This document shows, piece by piece, positions 38,103 to 45,320 of a stretch of DNA of 64,000 nucleotides. The stretch is from a virus. Below the pieces are notes generated by a model. The model saw only the letters and a list, made by a program, of their open reading frames with translations, had not been told where the DNA came from and did not search any database. How positions within the stretch are numbered: the first letter of the stretch is position 1; the number at the start of each line of letters is the position of its first letter. Position numbers and translations under genes: made by a program. The stretch is from the IMG/VR virus record IMGVR_UViG_3300036886_000043, positions 33,231-97,230 of that record. One strand, 5' to 3'.

Positions 38103-38375
38103 ATGAACGCACAGGAAATACGCAAACGGCAAGAGATCATTGAAAAGGTGATTCTCAAGCGGAATGATTCAATGAACGACGCGCAAGGGATGGGGTATGG
38201 CCTTTGCTTCTGGCTCTCCGAGCTTGCCTTGCAGTTTGCCGAAGCCAATGAGCACCTGGCGAAGATCGCCAACCCGCCGATGGTGGTGGAAAATCAAGAG
38301 GTAGTCCAATGCGCGTTTTGCAATGATCCTGCTACGACAACTACGCAGACATGCGAAAAGCACCAACCGCAGTAA
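38103..38375 (+). CDS. Hypothetical protein with C-terminal zinc knuckle, 90 aa
   Basis: Helical N-terminal 60 residues (QEIRKRQEIIEKVILKRNDS) and a CAFCNDPATTTTQTCEKH segment that could bind one zinc. ATG 38103 follows GGAGGGAACGGGG. Function unknown; lies among recombination genes. Confidence 0.55.
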   Translation: MNAQEIRKRQEIIEKVILKRNDSMNDAQGMGYGLCFWLSELALQFAEANEHLAKIANPPMVVENQEVVQCAFCNDPATTTTQTCEKHQPQ

Positions 38376-38390
38376 AGGAGGGAAAGTAAC

Positions 38391-38636
38391 ATGGCAGATG
38401 AAAGCGGTTTTGAGGTAATTCCGTCGCAGTCAAGTTCACAGATCGACGGAGTTCAGTTCAACGCAGAAACCAGCCAGGGGAGAATTTCGTTCATCAAGAA
38501 CGGCTCGCTCTATGAGTACGACGACTGCACCCAGGACGAAGCGACTCAGATCGCCAGCGGCGCTATCGGCGGCTCGGTGGGGATTACTTTCGGTCAACTG
38601 TGGAAGGGCGTCAAGCCGTTTCGCAGGATAAGCTGA
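38391..38636 (+). CDS. KTSC-domain protein, 81 aa
   Basis: SSSQIDGVQFNAETSQGRIS followed by FIKNGSLYEYDD and GSVGITFGQLWKGV matches the small KTSC fold: an initial S-x-I strand, F-x-NG-x-x-Y-x-Y, then S-x-G...F. These domains occur beside phage replication and recombination genes, role unresolved. Stop overlaps the next ATG. Confidence 0.65.
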   Translation: MADESGFEVIPSQSSSQIDGVQFNAETSQGRISFIKNGSLYEYDDCTQDEATQIASGAIGGSVGITFGQLWKGVKPFRRIS

Positions 38637-38881
38637 TGGCCTACTTGGAATTCATCCTCGGCAAGCGTCCCAAGGGCAGGAAGACCGATGTTTGGAAAGT
38701 AGTATCGGCAGGCAAGACTAATGATCTTCTTGCTTCTAGTGGGATAGGTACGGTTGGTTGGTACTCGCATTGGAGACGCTACGTGTTCGAGCCGCGCGTC
38801 GAAACCATCTTCGATCCGGCGTGTCTGCGGGAACTGGCAGACTTTGTGGAGCGGCAAACCGTAGCGCAGAAGGCGAAGTAG
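38636..38881 (+). CDS. Phage hypothetical protein, 81 aa (WKV...W/WRxYxF...CL)
   Basis: TDVWKVVSAGKTNDLLASSGIGTVGWYSHWRRYVFEP and TIFDPACLRELADF form a pattern seen in small phage proteins near recombination genes: a short beta sheet with a WxxWRxYxFxP core and a C-terminal helix. TGATG overlap with the KTSC gene. Biochemical role unknown. Confidence 0.5.
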   Translation: MAYLEFILGKRPKGRKTDVWKVVSAGKTNDLLASSGIGTVGWYSHWRRYVFEPRVETIFDPACLRELADFVERQTVAQKAK

Positions 38882-38891
38882 GGAGGGTGAC

Positions 38892-39539
38892 GTGGGGAAT
38901 AGCGAATGGGGCGTCGAAATTCCGGGAGGTTCCTTTAGGGAAAAGGACCATGCCTATTTCAACGAGCGGCACACGCGAGTTCCGTCAACGACCCAGGTTT
39001 TCTCCATCCTTGGCTGTAATGATTTTGATGGGGTTCCGCCGGATGTTTTGGAGTGGAAGCGAAACTACGGAATCGCGGTTCACCGGGCCATTGAATTTCT
39101 AGTTGCCGGGGATCTGGATTGGGACTCGCTCGATGAAGCGATCATTCCGGCCGTGACCGGGTTGGAGCAGAAGCTCAAGGCGATGCAATTCAAGTACGAA
39201 GCCGCAGAGGAAATGAAAATCCACTCGCTTTACGGAATGGAATTTGGACTGACGGTTGACTTGCGGGGAACCATCGTTCATCAGGGAAAGACGCGGAACG
39301 CTGTGATCGACCTGAAGAGCGGAGTGAAGTTCTCTCCAACGTGGCGCTGGCAGTTAGGCGGCTACACCGTGGCTCAGGAGAAGATAAACGGTGGCTGGAT
39401 GGGGGTAGTCCTCCAGTTCGACAAACTTGGAGAGGTCCATCCGCATTACATCGACTTGTTGCCGGCACAGAGGGAATTTCAGACATTGCTTGCGGCTTCG
39501 ATTTTGAAGCTCAATGCGGGATTGGCGAAGTTGGGGTAG
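38892..39539 (+). CDS. PD-(D/E)XK nuclease, likely recombination exonuclease
   Basis: GTG start after GGGAGGG. GIAVHRAIEFL supplies the helix with the conserved His, GLTVDLRGTI the acidic strand, AVIDLKSG the D-x-K catalytic pair, and WRWQLGGYTVAQ the Q-x-x-x-Y helix: the full order of the Cas4/RecB-like PD-(D/E)XK group. 215 aa. With the annealing protein at 36508 it makes a likely exonuclease/SSAP pair analogous to Red alpha/beta. Confidence 0.8.
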   Translation: MGNSEWGVEIPGGSFREKDHAYFNERHTRVPSTTQVFSILGCNDFDGVPPDVLEWKRNYGIAVHRAIEFLVAGDLDWDSLDEAIIPAVTGLEQKLKAMQFKYEAAEEMKIHSLYGMEFGLTVDLRGTIVHQGKTRNAVIDLKSGVKFSPTWRWQLGGYTVAQEKINGGWMGVVLQFDKLGEVHPHYIDLLPAQREFQTLLAASILKLNAGLAKLG

Positions 39540-39576
39540 TATTGTTCATGTAGGCAGATTCAAATTGGAGGGTGAA

Positions 39577-40326
39577 ATGGGAACAACAACGATTAACGGC
39601 GCATTGGTTTTGAAGGTTCCGGCCGAGCTTCTTGGACCGGGTGGGGAGTACGACCGCAGAAGGATCGCACTTCAGAAAGACATCAATCAACTTGTTCTGG
39701 ACGCCAGCAAGATCGTGCAGGTGACGACGCCGGAAGAGTTGGAAAACGCCAACAACGCCGGCCGCGTACTTCAAGCCTCGACGAAGGAAGTCGAGTTGTT
39801 TTACAAGCCGCTGAAGCAGCAGGTGGACGCTTTCAAGGCCCCTCTGTTGGCACACGAGAAGGAGTTCGCAGGGCCGATTGACGCGGAGAAGCGGCGGCTT
39901 GGGGGGCTCATCACCGGCTTCATGCAGGAGCAGGAGCGCAAGCGTCAGGAAGCGGAGCGGATTGCTCGTGAGGAAGCGGACAGGGTTGCCCGCGAGGAGC
40001 AGTTGGCGAGGGCAGTTGAACTGGAGCAGGCTGGAGACACCGAGGCCGCGGAGCAAGTTCTGAATGAGCCTACCATGGCGGCGCCGGTTGTGATTCAGCA
40101 GGAAGCACCTGTGCGGATGGTCGGGCAGGTGGAGACCACGCGATTTGTAGTGACGGTGACGGACGCAAAGGAGATATACAGGGCCATCGCCGAAGGAAAG
40201 TTGTCGATGGAATGTGCGCCGATCAACGTGGCTTGGCTGAATAAGAAAGCCAACCTGGAGAAGCAGGGCTTCGATGTTGTCGGGTGCGTGGCGAAACCGG
40301 AATCAAGCACCCATTTCAGGGCATAG
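39577..40326 (+). CDS. Coiled-coil hypothetical protein, 249 aa
   Basis: ATG 39577 after TTGGAGGG. The central 100 residues (KPLKQQVDAFKAPLLAHEKEF to EEADRVAREEQLARAVELEQ) form a long charged coiled coil, followed by a compact C-terminal domain (TTRFVVTVTDAKEIYRAIAE, then APINVAWLNKKANLEKQGFDVVG). Proteins of this layout accompany RecT/exonuclease pairs in many phages, but no activity is known to me. Confidence 0.55.
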   Translation: MGTTTINGALVLKVPAELLGPGGEYDRRRIALQKDINQLVLDASKIVQVTTPEELENANNAGRVLQASTKEVELFYKPLKQQVDAFKAPLLAHEKEFAGPIDAEKRRLGGLITGFMQEQERKRQEAERIAREEADRVAREEQLARAVELEQAGDTEAAEQVLNEPTMAAPVVIQQEAPVRMVGQVETTRFVVTVTDAKEIYRAIAEGKLSMECAPINVAWLNKKANLEKQGFDVVGCVAKPESSTHFRA

Positions 40327-40615
40327 CAGTTTAGGTTCCTTGGGTGTTGCCTCCCAAGGGAAACGGCAAGGGAGCGAATCCCACTGCCGGTGGCGGCAGG
40401 TAACAGGTATGGCCGGATGGCCTATCCCTGAGCCGAGCCTGGGGGACGCCTTGGGATGCCGCCACGAAGATTTAGCTTTCGGCCGCGACATGCTCTGGCG
40501 AGGCTGAAGGATGCGCGGGTCATTCTGAGGGAAGCGTGACGGGAGTTATCCCAAACAGTCCACACCCCGAACGCATAGAGGAACGGCCCGCGCATTGAAG
40601 ATTGAGGAGGAAAGC
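40327..40615 (+). ncRNA. Structured non-coding region before the acyl carrier protein gene
   Basis: 289 bases without a convincing gene but rich in hairpins. TTCCTTGGG/CCCAAGGGAA (40331-40362 area), CGGCA..GGGA-GCGAA-TCCC..TGCCG, and an 11-bp closing stem ATGCGCGGGTC (40511-40521) with GGCCCGCGCAT (40585-40595). The last element resembles one at 58465-58540. A 27-codon ORF at about 40456-40539 is possible but has little support. Parts recall a cobalamin riboswitch, but the match is too loose to name. Confidence 0.4.
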
Positions 40616-40852
40616 ATGGACGTTGAAGCAAAAGTGAAGACCATCATCGCCGAACAGTTAATGGTGGATGAAAGCGAAGTGACTCCCGGCTCGAACCTTG
40701 TGGACGACCTCGGGGCTGACTCTCTCGATGTAGTCGAGATTGTCATGCAGGTTGAAGAGGATCTCGACCTTGAAATTTCCGATGAGGAAGCCGAGAACGT
40801 CAAGACCGTGCAGGACATCATTGACGGCATCAAAAGGAAACTGAATCTGTGA
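40616..40852 (+). CDS. acpP: Acyl carrier protein
   Basis: 78 residues, the normal ACP length. [20 protein letters not shown] contains the GADSLD phosphopantetheine site with Ser36, flanked by the acidic helix II and the TVQDIIDGI helix IV. ACP carries acyl groups in fatty-acid, lipid A and related synthesis after modification by a host phosphopantetheinyl transferase. AGGAGG precedes the ATG. No other lipid gene is in the window. The sequence looks intact and functional. The next gene overlaps its stop. Confidence 0.92.
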   Translation: MDVEAKVKTIIAEQLMVDESEVTPGSNLVDDLGADSLDVVEIVMQVEEDLDLEISDEEAENVKTVQDIIDGIKRKLNL

Positions 40853-41010
40853 GCGGCGAGAAGGAAGCGGCGTGCTTGCGGCTTTGCGGCGATTCAGCGA
40901 CTCGCGGCATCCACTTCCAAGGGTGTCCTATTCTGCGGGACATCTGGCTTGGGAAAAAGAGGCCAACACAGAAATTCCAAAATTTGGAAAGTGGAGAGAA
41001 GAAACCATGA
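40849..41010 (+). CDS. Small hypothetical protein, 53 aa, GTG start
   Basis: GTG overlaps the ACP stop (GTGA) and the stop overlaps the next ATG (ATGA), which argues that it is translated. Three Cys ([17 protein letters not shown]) and a basic C-terminus. A perfect palindrome copy encodes its FQNLESG segment. No family recognised. Confidence 0.45.
   Translation: MSGEKEAACLRLCGDSATRGIHFQGCPILRDIWLGKKRPTQKFQNLESGEKKP
40975..40989 (+). repeat. Dispersed palindrome, perfect copy
   Basis: TTCCAAA-A-TTTGGAA at the end of the small ORF 40849-41010 and 18 bp before the ATG at 41007. Confidence 0.85.
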
Positions 41011-41600
41011 GCAAATGGCTTTACGAGCGGTGGATGGAAGGGGGGTGGGAGATTCTGCCTGTTTACAAGAGGGCCATATTCGTCCACACTCCGTCAGCAC
41101 CAGGAGCCCATGACGACATGGTGATGGCAGCGGCTTTGGCAACGAAGATGTTTATGGACAGAATGCCGTGGTGGAAGAAGTTGTTACGCAAGATCAAAAT
41201 CTTTTTCAAGGAGAGAATCATGAAGCGAATTGCAATCATTTTCGGATTAACGGCGCTGATGCTTGGAGCAGCGGTAGCGCAGCAGCCACCGGCTCAACCG
41301 CCTGCTCGACCGCAGGTCGTAACCCCGAAGGCCCCTTACGACAGCGACAAGGCTCAGTTGGCAGTCAAGCAGGAGACGATTCTTCAGTTGACGGCTACTG
41401 CCGATCAGACGGCATTCCAGGCCCACATGAAAGACCTTCAGCAGCAGTATCAAGCCGAGGAAGCCAAACTCATTGCATGGATTGCGGATGTGAAGAAGGT
41501 CAACGCCTGGGACGACAGCTACACCTACGACCGTGTCGGCGACAAGTGGACGCACGCGCCGAAGGCAGAACCCAAACCGGCTGAGACGCCGAAGAAGTAA
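41007..41600 (+). CDS. Fusion ORF: terminase-like C-terminal fragment plus secreted protein
   Basis: The first 70 residues include PGAHDDMVMAAALATKMFMD, the HDD-x-V-M-A helix that ends large terminase nucleases. The frame then runs without a stop into a signal-peptide sequence (RIAIIFGLTALMLGAAVAQQ). An internal ATG at 41220 has AAGGAG upstream and would give a 126-residue secreted protein with a Pro-rich start and a helical body. Two products from one frame, or a decayed terminase end fused to another gene, are both possible. Confidence 0.5.
   Translation: MSKWLYERWMEGGWEILPVYKRAIFVHTPSAPGAHDDMVMAAALATKMFMDRMPWWKKLLRKIKIFFKERIMKRIAIIFGLTALMLGAAVAQQPPAQPPARPQVVTPKAPYDSDKAQLAVKQETILQLTATADQTAFQAHMKDLQQQYQAEEAKLIAWIADVKKVNAWDDSYTYDRVGDKWTHAPKAEPKPAETPKK
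41220..41600 (+). CDS. Secreted/periplasmic protein (internal start)
   Basis: ATG 41220 after AAGGAG. Signal peptide with positively charged start, hydrophobic core and AVA-Q cleavage site at about residue 20; then Pro/Gln-rich linker, a helical segment (QETILQLTATADQTAFQAHM) and a Pro/Lys-rich tail. Host-envelope role possible. Overlaps, in frame, the longer ORF from 41007. Confidence 0.6.
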   Translation: MKRIAIIFGLTALMLGAAVAQQPPAQPPARPQVVTPKAPYDSDKAQLAVKQETILQLTATADQTAFQAHMKDLQQQYQAEEAKLIAWIADVKKVNAWDDSYTYDRVGDKWTHAPKAEPKPAETPKK

Positions 41601-41956
41601 TGCCCACTAACCTCCAGCGCACGATAGAGCGGCAACGGGCGGTGTACGAAACACTAGCTACGCCGCTCTTGTACCAGTTAGCTCGGATACACGGGTTGAG
41701 CATCAGGGAGTTTGCGGACATCTTTGGGATATCGAAGAACCACGCCGAAGCGGTTTTGAAGCATCGGACATCGCCTTCACTGGAGTTGGCATTTCAGATC
41801 GCGCGGTACTTTGATGTGAAGGTGGACGAATTGTTTGGGTGGATGTTCGACGACACTGGGAACCGCAGGCCGTTGGTTGTGGAAGTGAAGGGAAAAGCGT
41901 TCAGGGTGAAGTCTACGGACTCTCCGCTGGAATTGGTGGAGGTTGAGAAGGGGTGA
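41600..41956 (+). CDS. XRE-family helix-turn-helix regulator, 118 aa
   Basis: LLYQLARIHGLSIREFADIF, then GISKNHAEAVLKHRTSPSLE and LAFQIARYFDVKVDELFGWM is a complete Cro/CI-type DNA-binding domain of the kind whose helix 5 ends 'V.VDELF'. A small beta C-terminus follows. TAATG overlap with the previous gene. May regulate the small-gene operon around it. Confidence 0.78.
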   Translation: MPTNLQRTIERQRAVYETLATPLLYQLARIHGLSIREFADIFGISKNHAEAVLKHRTSPSLELAFQIARYFDVKVDELFGWMFDDTGNRRPLVVEVKGKAFRVKSTDSPLELVEVEKG

Positions 41957-41959
41957 GTG

Positions 41960-42121
41960 ATGGTTGAGGACAAGGCAGGGAAGGCGACGGCGTTCGAGGT
42001 CACGAGAAAACGCCGCTCACCTGTATTTGGGATGAAGCGCCCACTTAAACCAAAGCCGCACGACTGTCCCAACGCTGGCAAGCGGTTCAAGGTGGCTACT
42101 GTTCAATTGGAGGAGTTATGA
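41960..42121 (+). CDS. Small basic hypothetical protein, 53 aa
   Basis: Basic throughout (TRKRRSPVFGMKRPLKPKPH) with one Cys. ATGA overlap with the next gene, and GGAGGAG in its last codons serves as that gene's ribosome-binding site. No family recognised. Confidence 0.45.
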   Translation: MVEDKAGKATAFEVTRKRRSPVFGMKRPLKPKPHDCPNAGKRFKVATVQLEEL

Positions 42122-42288
42122 GCTATAGAAGCCGTCGTATGATCCGTCGCTATAGGCGAAAGCAAGAAGCGCGTCGGGAGGCATGGGGGGATTTTTGGTA
42201 CGGCGTGTTGGTCTTTGTGTTGCATCCCGTAAAAGTGATGCGACGGTTGCGGCGGGTGGCTACCGTGGAACTGGAGGAACTAGCGTGA
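42118..42288 (+). CDS. Small basic protein, 56 aa
   Basis: Arg-rich N-terminus (SYRSRRMIRRYRRKQEARRE), a short hydrophobic FWYGVLVFVLHP core and another Arg cluster. Could be membrane- or nucleic-acid-associated. Overlaps both neighbours. Confidence 0.45.
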   Translation: MSYRSRRMIRRYRRKQEARREAWGDFWYGVLVFVLHPVKVMRRLRRVATVELEELA

Positions 42289-42392
42289 AGTGTCCAAAGT
42301 GCGGCGGGAGCCTTTACCGGGGTCTGAGTACAGGAACCCTTATATGCCGCAACAGAAAGTGTGGCTACAGGGTTAAGGGAGGGAAGCGATGA
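42285..42392 (+). CDS. Mini zinc-ribbon protein, 35 aa
   Basis: GTG start with GGAGG 8 bases upstream. Two CxxC-like pairs (CPKCGG and CRNRKCG) make a minimal zinc ribbon in a basic peptide. Coupled to both neighbours by overlaps. Confidence 0.5.
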   Translation: MKCPKCGGSLYRGLSTGTLICRNRKCGYRVKGGKR

Positions 42393-42685
42393 GTCATCAA
42401 GGGTTGCCGTCAAGGAGAATGGGAGGTCGCATGGCTGAAGACAAGATGAGAGCGATGAGCGAGATCGAAAAAGGTATTCCGATTCCAGGAGAGAAGCGTC
42501 TTAATCTCGAAGACAAATTCCCGCAATTCCTGAAACTAGAAGTTGGCGATTCCTTTGTCATTTCTGAAAAAGACTTTAGTGCTACCTGCTTTATAGAGAT
42601 AGCCAACTTTGGGACCAGAAACAGACAGTGCCATGAAGTTCGGGAATTAAGCAACAAGAATTTTCGGGTGTGGAGGACAGCATGA
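42389..42685 (+). CDS. Hypothetical protein, 98 aa
   Basis: ATG overlaps the previous TGA (ATGA). FLKLEVGDSFVISEKDFSAT and IANFGTRNRQCHEVRELSNKNFRVWR suggest a small beta domain. No family recognised. Confidence 0.5.
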   Translation: MSHQGLPSRRMGGRMAEDKMRAMSEIEKGIPIPGEKRLNLEDKFPQFLKLEVGDSFVISEKDFSATCFIEIANFGTRNRQCHEVRELSNKNFRVWRTA

Positions 42686-43176
42686 CGCAACGCTACGCAG
42701 TACCGGAAGACGGCTTGAAGGCAATCTCCGTCGTATTCGATGAGTTTTTAGACAAGCTCGAAGATGCTGATCCTTTTCTCAAGTCAACTATAGAGCGCGA
42801 AGAATTTAAGCGCAAAACTGCCGAAGCCTTGATCCGCTGGCAGTCGGAGAACCCGCAGGTGCCAACTTGGGAACAAAAGAAAGCGTTGCGCTGTCACCTT
42901 CACCCGGCAGAATCTAAAGGCAATGGTGCATGGATGGGAACAACCGACATCGAAGATGGTGCTGTCGAGTGGCAGCGCCGGATGTACCTTGCCCCGGAGC
43001 CGGAAGTGCCGAAGGATGCCAATCGCTTCGGTGCTTTCAATCCCGAGGAGCGCAGCATTTTGCTTGTGCTACTTCAGGAGCGTGCTAACGCAGTGAGCCA
43101 GATTGCATCTGGAGAGCACAGGGTATCAGCCTACCTATTGGCGATTGAACGGCTAGAAGCGGAGGCCCAAGGATGA
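42682..43176 (+). CDS. Hypothetical protein, 164 aa
   Basis: Helical, acidic N-terminal half (LKAISVVFDEFLDKLEDADP) and a C-terminal helical part. ATGA overlaps on both sides, directly before the RuvC-like gene. No family recognised. Confidence 0.5.
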   Translation: MTQRYAVPEDGLKAISVVFDEFLDKLEDADPFLKSTIEREEFKRKTAEALIRWQSENPQVPTWEQKKALRCHLHPAESKGNGAWMGTTDIEDGAVEWQRRMYLAPEPEVPKDANRFGAFNPEERSILLVLLQERANAVSQIASGEHRVSAYLLAIERLEAEAQG

Positions 43177-43721
43177 GTGTATTTTTAGGAATTGACCCAG
43201 GGGCATTGGGGGCAGTGGCGCTTATCAGACGGGATGGTTCTGTGACCTTTTGGGATACGCCGGTCGTGCATATCAAGAGCGGAAAGAAGACAAGAACGGA
43301 GATGAACGCGGTCGCGGCATCGATGCTACTTTCTGACATCCGAGACGGCAACAAGGATAGCGTATTTGTGACGATTGAAAAGGTCGGAGCAATGCCTGGG
43401 CAGGGGGTCACTTCGATGTTCTCCTTTGGGAAAAACTTTGGAACATGGCTGGGAATCTTGGCGGCCCTCAAGCTCCCCCATCAGCAAGTAGCGCCTGTCA
43501 GTTGGAAGAAAAGGATGATGACCGACATGGGGAAGGACAAGGACGCGAGTCGGGTTCGCGCTATGCAGTTATTTCCAAACGCTCAACGCGATTTGTACCT
43601 GAAGAAGCATCATGGAAGAGCGGACGCATTGTTGATCGCAGAGTACGGAAGGCGGCAACTGGGCGAACCTCAGTGGGAACCGGCAGCGGAAGTTGCCGGG
43701 GCAAGAACGCTGTTTCAATAG
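43173..43721 (+). CDS. RuvC-like Holliday junction resolvase
   Basis: LGIDPGALGAVALI (D8), VTIEKVGAMPGQG (Glu of the second acidic strand), and HGRADALLIAEYGRRQL (C-terminal Asp) are the three RuvC-fold catalytic elements. The 'MPGQGVTSMFSFGKNFG' loop is characteristic of phage RuvC-like crossover junction enzymes. 182 aa. It would resolve branched DNA produced by recombination and replication before packaging. Confidence 0.85.
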   Translation: MSVFLGIDPGALGAVALIRRDGSVTFWDTPVVHIKSGKKTRTEMNAVAASMLLSDIRDGNKDSVFVTIEKVGAMPGQGVTSMFSFGKNFGTWLGILAALKLPHQQVAPVSWKKRMMTDMGKDKDASRVRAMQLFPNAQRDLYLKKHHGRADALLIAEYGRRQLGEPQWEPAAEVAGARTLFQ

Positions 43722-43730
43722 GAGAAACTC

Positions 43731-44309
43731 ATGGCAAAGCAACTCGCACGTCTCAAGGACTTCTTTGAAGGCAAGCGGCGCAGGTGTACGCTCGACGACT
43801 ACCACCAACTGAAGAGCGTCGGCAACGAGAACCGGATGAAGTTGATGATCTCGATGCCGCTCTCGAATCACCCAGTCAGCGGACTCCCTGATGAATTCGT
43901 GGAAGAGTACGCGCTGATGGAGAAGGGAAACTCGGCCGCGAACTTCAAGAAGATTTCGGTTGAGGTCAAGGCCGCAAAGTTCACGATCTTCACCACCGAC
44001 ACGATTAAGAGCCATGTGGTGCGGACGGACGGATGCACATTGAACAGCTTCCGTCTTATCGGCGCCGGCGTGGAAGAGAAGCGAACGGTGTCTCTGGACT
44101 TCATCGTGTATATTCCCTGGAGCGACAACCTGCACAAGTGGTGCGCGGAAAATCTTCATGCTGACTTCTTCTGTGAGACAGTGCCATCACAGATGGAGTT
44201 GGTTGAAGAGGAGCTGGAAAAGCCGAAGGGGAAGAAGAAAGACAAGCGAACAGAGTTTGATCCAGAGGCCATTCAGAAAGCCGCAAAGCAGGGCGATTTG
44301 ATCCAGTAG
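43731..44309 (+). CDS. Hypothetical replication-associated protein, 192 aa
   Basis: Soluble mixed alpha/beta protein with a Lys/Glu-rich C-terminal tail (EEELEKPKGKKKDKRTEFD). Its place between a resolvase and the replication initiator-like gene suggests a single-strand DNA-binding or accessory role. A conserved fold is not recognised. Confidence 0.5.
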   Translation: MAKQLARLKDFFEGKRRRCTLDDYHQLKSVGNENRMKLMISMPLSNHPVSGLPDEFVEEYALMEKGNSAANFKKISVEVKAAKFTIFTTDTIKSHVVRTDGCTLNSFRLIGAGVEEKRTVSLDFIVYIPWSDNLHKWCAENLHADFFCETVPSQMELVEEELEKPKGKKKDKRTEFDPEAIQKAAKQGDLIQ

Positions 44310-44338
44310 TTGCGGCTGTATGCAAATTGGGGTAGTCT
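44310..44338 (+). promoter_or_regulatory. Putative promoter before the replication genes
   Basis: TTGCGG (44310-44315), 17-bp spacer, TAGTCT (44333-44338). It would start transcription about 110 bp before ATG 44459, leaving a long 5' leader. Confidence 0.4.
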
Positions 44339-44404
44339 GTAGTTGCCTGGTCATGTTGGCCGGGAAGTGACCGCAGAATGCAGGCTGCGAGTTGCGCCCT
44401 CCAG

Positions 44405-44431
44405 CGGCGGGTGGACCCCATCCACCCGCTG
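44405..44431 (+). promoter_or_regulatory. Strong stem-loop in the leader of the replication operon
   Basis: GCGGGTGGA-CCCCA-TCCACCCGC, 9-bp perfect stem extendable by two pairs, no T run after it. It lies 28 bases before ATG 44459. Could be an RNA control element or part of an origin. Confidence 0.55.
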
Positions 44432-44458
44432 CCCTCCGAATGGGGCGGAAAGGGAATC

Positions 44459-45088
44459 ATGGAAGTGACAATCGACACATTGATTATTGAGAAGCTGTCG
44501 TCCAAAGGCATCTTAGCGTATATCGCTGTGTCTCTGGCAGAGGATACAGAGGCCACCACCGCAGCCTTGGCGGGGCTTGTACGGGCTCAGACGGGGGTAA
44601 TGCTTGAGGGGCTGAAGGAACTCGCTGTAGCGGCTCCTGAGTTTATTGCGAAGGCTCCCAAGAATAAGTGGCGGTGTGGGGTAGTGAAAGCCGGCGAGGG
44701 CGTCATACTCCAAAGTTTGGAATCGGAGCGGTACAGGGTTTTCGTGGACGACCTGAAAAAGTATTGGGACTTCCTGAATCCTGGGTTACCGTTTGAGATG
44801 GGCGGCAAAGACGGTGTGCAGATCCGGCGGTTCCTTGCGGACCATCGGCAGTGGACTCAGGAGCAGTGTTTGATAGCCTTGCGGCATCGGGCAATCAGCG
44901 TAGTAAAGTTCGGAGCGGAAAGCCGGACTAGGCCGTTGTGGACCTGGGTGGGACAATTAGACAACTACGCAGCAGGGCCGCTAGACAGGTTCAACAAGCC
45001 GGTGGAGGGGAATGGGAATGGCAAAGCCGCAATCAGAGAGCAAAGCAATCGTCAAGGTGACGAAGCCTACATTGCTAGTCATCTGTGA
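44459..45088 (+). CDS. Replication initiator-like protein, 209 aa
   Basis: The N-terminal part (LSSKGILAYIAVSLAEDTEA, TTAALAGLVRAQTGVMLEGLKEL) resembles a winged helix; the C-terminal region FLNPGLPFEMGGKDGVQIRR, then FLADHRQWTQEQCLIALRHRA, is the pattern of phage O-like/helicase-recruiting proteins. Start ATG 44459 follows AAGGGA. It heads an operon ending with DnaB, so it may load the helicase at the origin. A palindrome copy lies inside. Confidence 0.6.
   Translation: MEVTIDTLIIEKLSSKGILAYIAVSLAEDTEATTAALAGLVRAQTGVMLEGLKELAVAAPEFIAKAPKNKWRCGVVKAGEGVILQSLESERYRVFVDDLKKYWDFLNPGLPFEMGGKDGVQIRRFLADHRQWTQEQCLIALRHRAISVVKFGAESRTRPLWTWVGQLDNYAAGPLDRFNKPVEGNGNGKAAIREQSNRQGDEAYIASHL
44708..44722 (+). 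repeat. Dispersed palindrome copy inside a gene
   Basis: CTCCAAA-G-TTTGGAA, one mismatch, inside the replication initiator-like gene (encodes LQSLE). Confidence 0.7.
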
Positions 45089-45320
45089 AGACTACGAGGC
45101 GAAGGGCGTAGCGATTCTCGGATACCTGAGACAATTTGCTGCAATCGACCGGCGAGAAGTGACGGACGAACTCCGCGACTCGTACATCAAGGCGATTTGC
45201 GGTCGTAAGCCGGAGTTGTCTTTGCGGCAGGTGGAGAAGGGGTTGGCGGCTTACCTGGAGAGCGGGGACCGTTGGCCGTGGCCGGGGACGTTGATAGAGA
45301 TGATGGAGGAAGAAGTCTGA
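45018..45320 (+). CDS. Replication accessory protein candidate, 100 aa
   Basis: Overlaps the previous gene by 71 bases; ATG 45018 fits GGAGGGG better than ATG 45012. Helical (DELRDSYIKAICGRKPELSL, RQVEKGLAAYLESG) and ends WPWPGTLIEMMEEE, a tail also seen in small phage proteins between O-like and DnaB-like genes. Possible helicase loader partner. Confidence 0.5.
   Translation: MAKPQSESKAIVKVTKPTLLVICEDYEAKGVAILGYLRQFAAIDRREVTDELRDSYIKAICGRKPELSLRQVEKGLAAYLESGDRWPWPGTLIEMMEEEV

Noticed and set aside
40327-40510. Cobalamin riboswitch
   Set aside because: Some phrases match, but the core arrangement and spacing do not, and the downstream gene (acyl carrier protein) is not a known target.
41007-41220. 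Simple mis-start, ignoring the N-terminal part of the ORF
   Set aside because: The ATGA junction with the preceding ORF and the clear HDD-type motif argue that 41007-41219 is coding, so both starts are kept.
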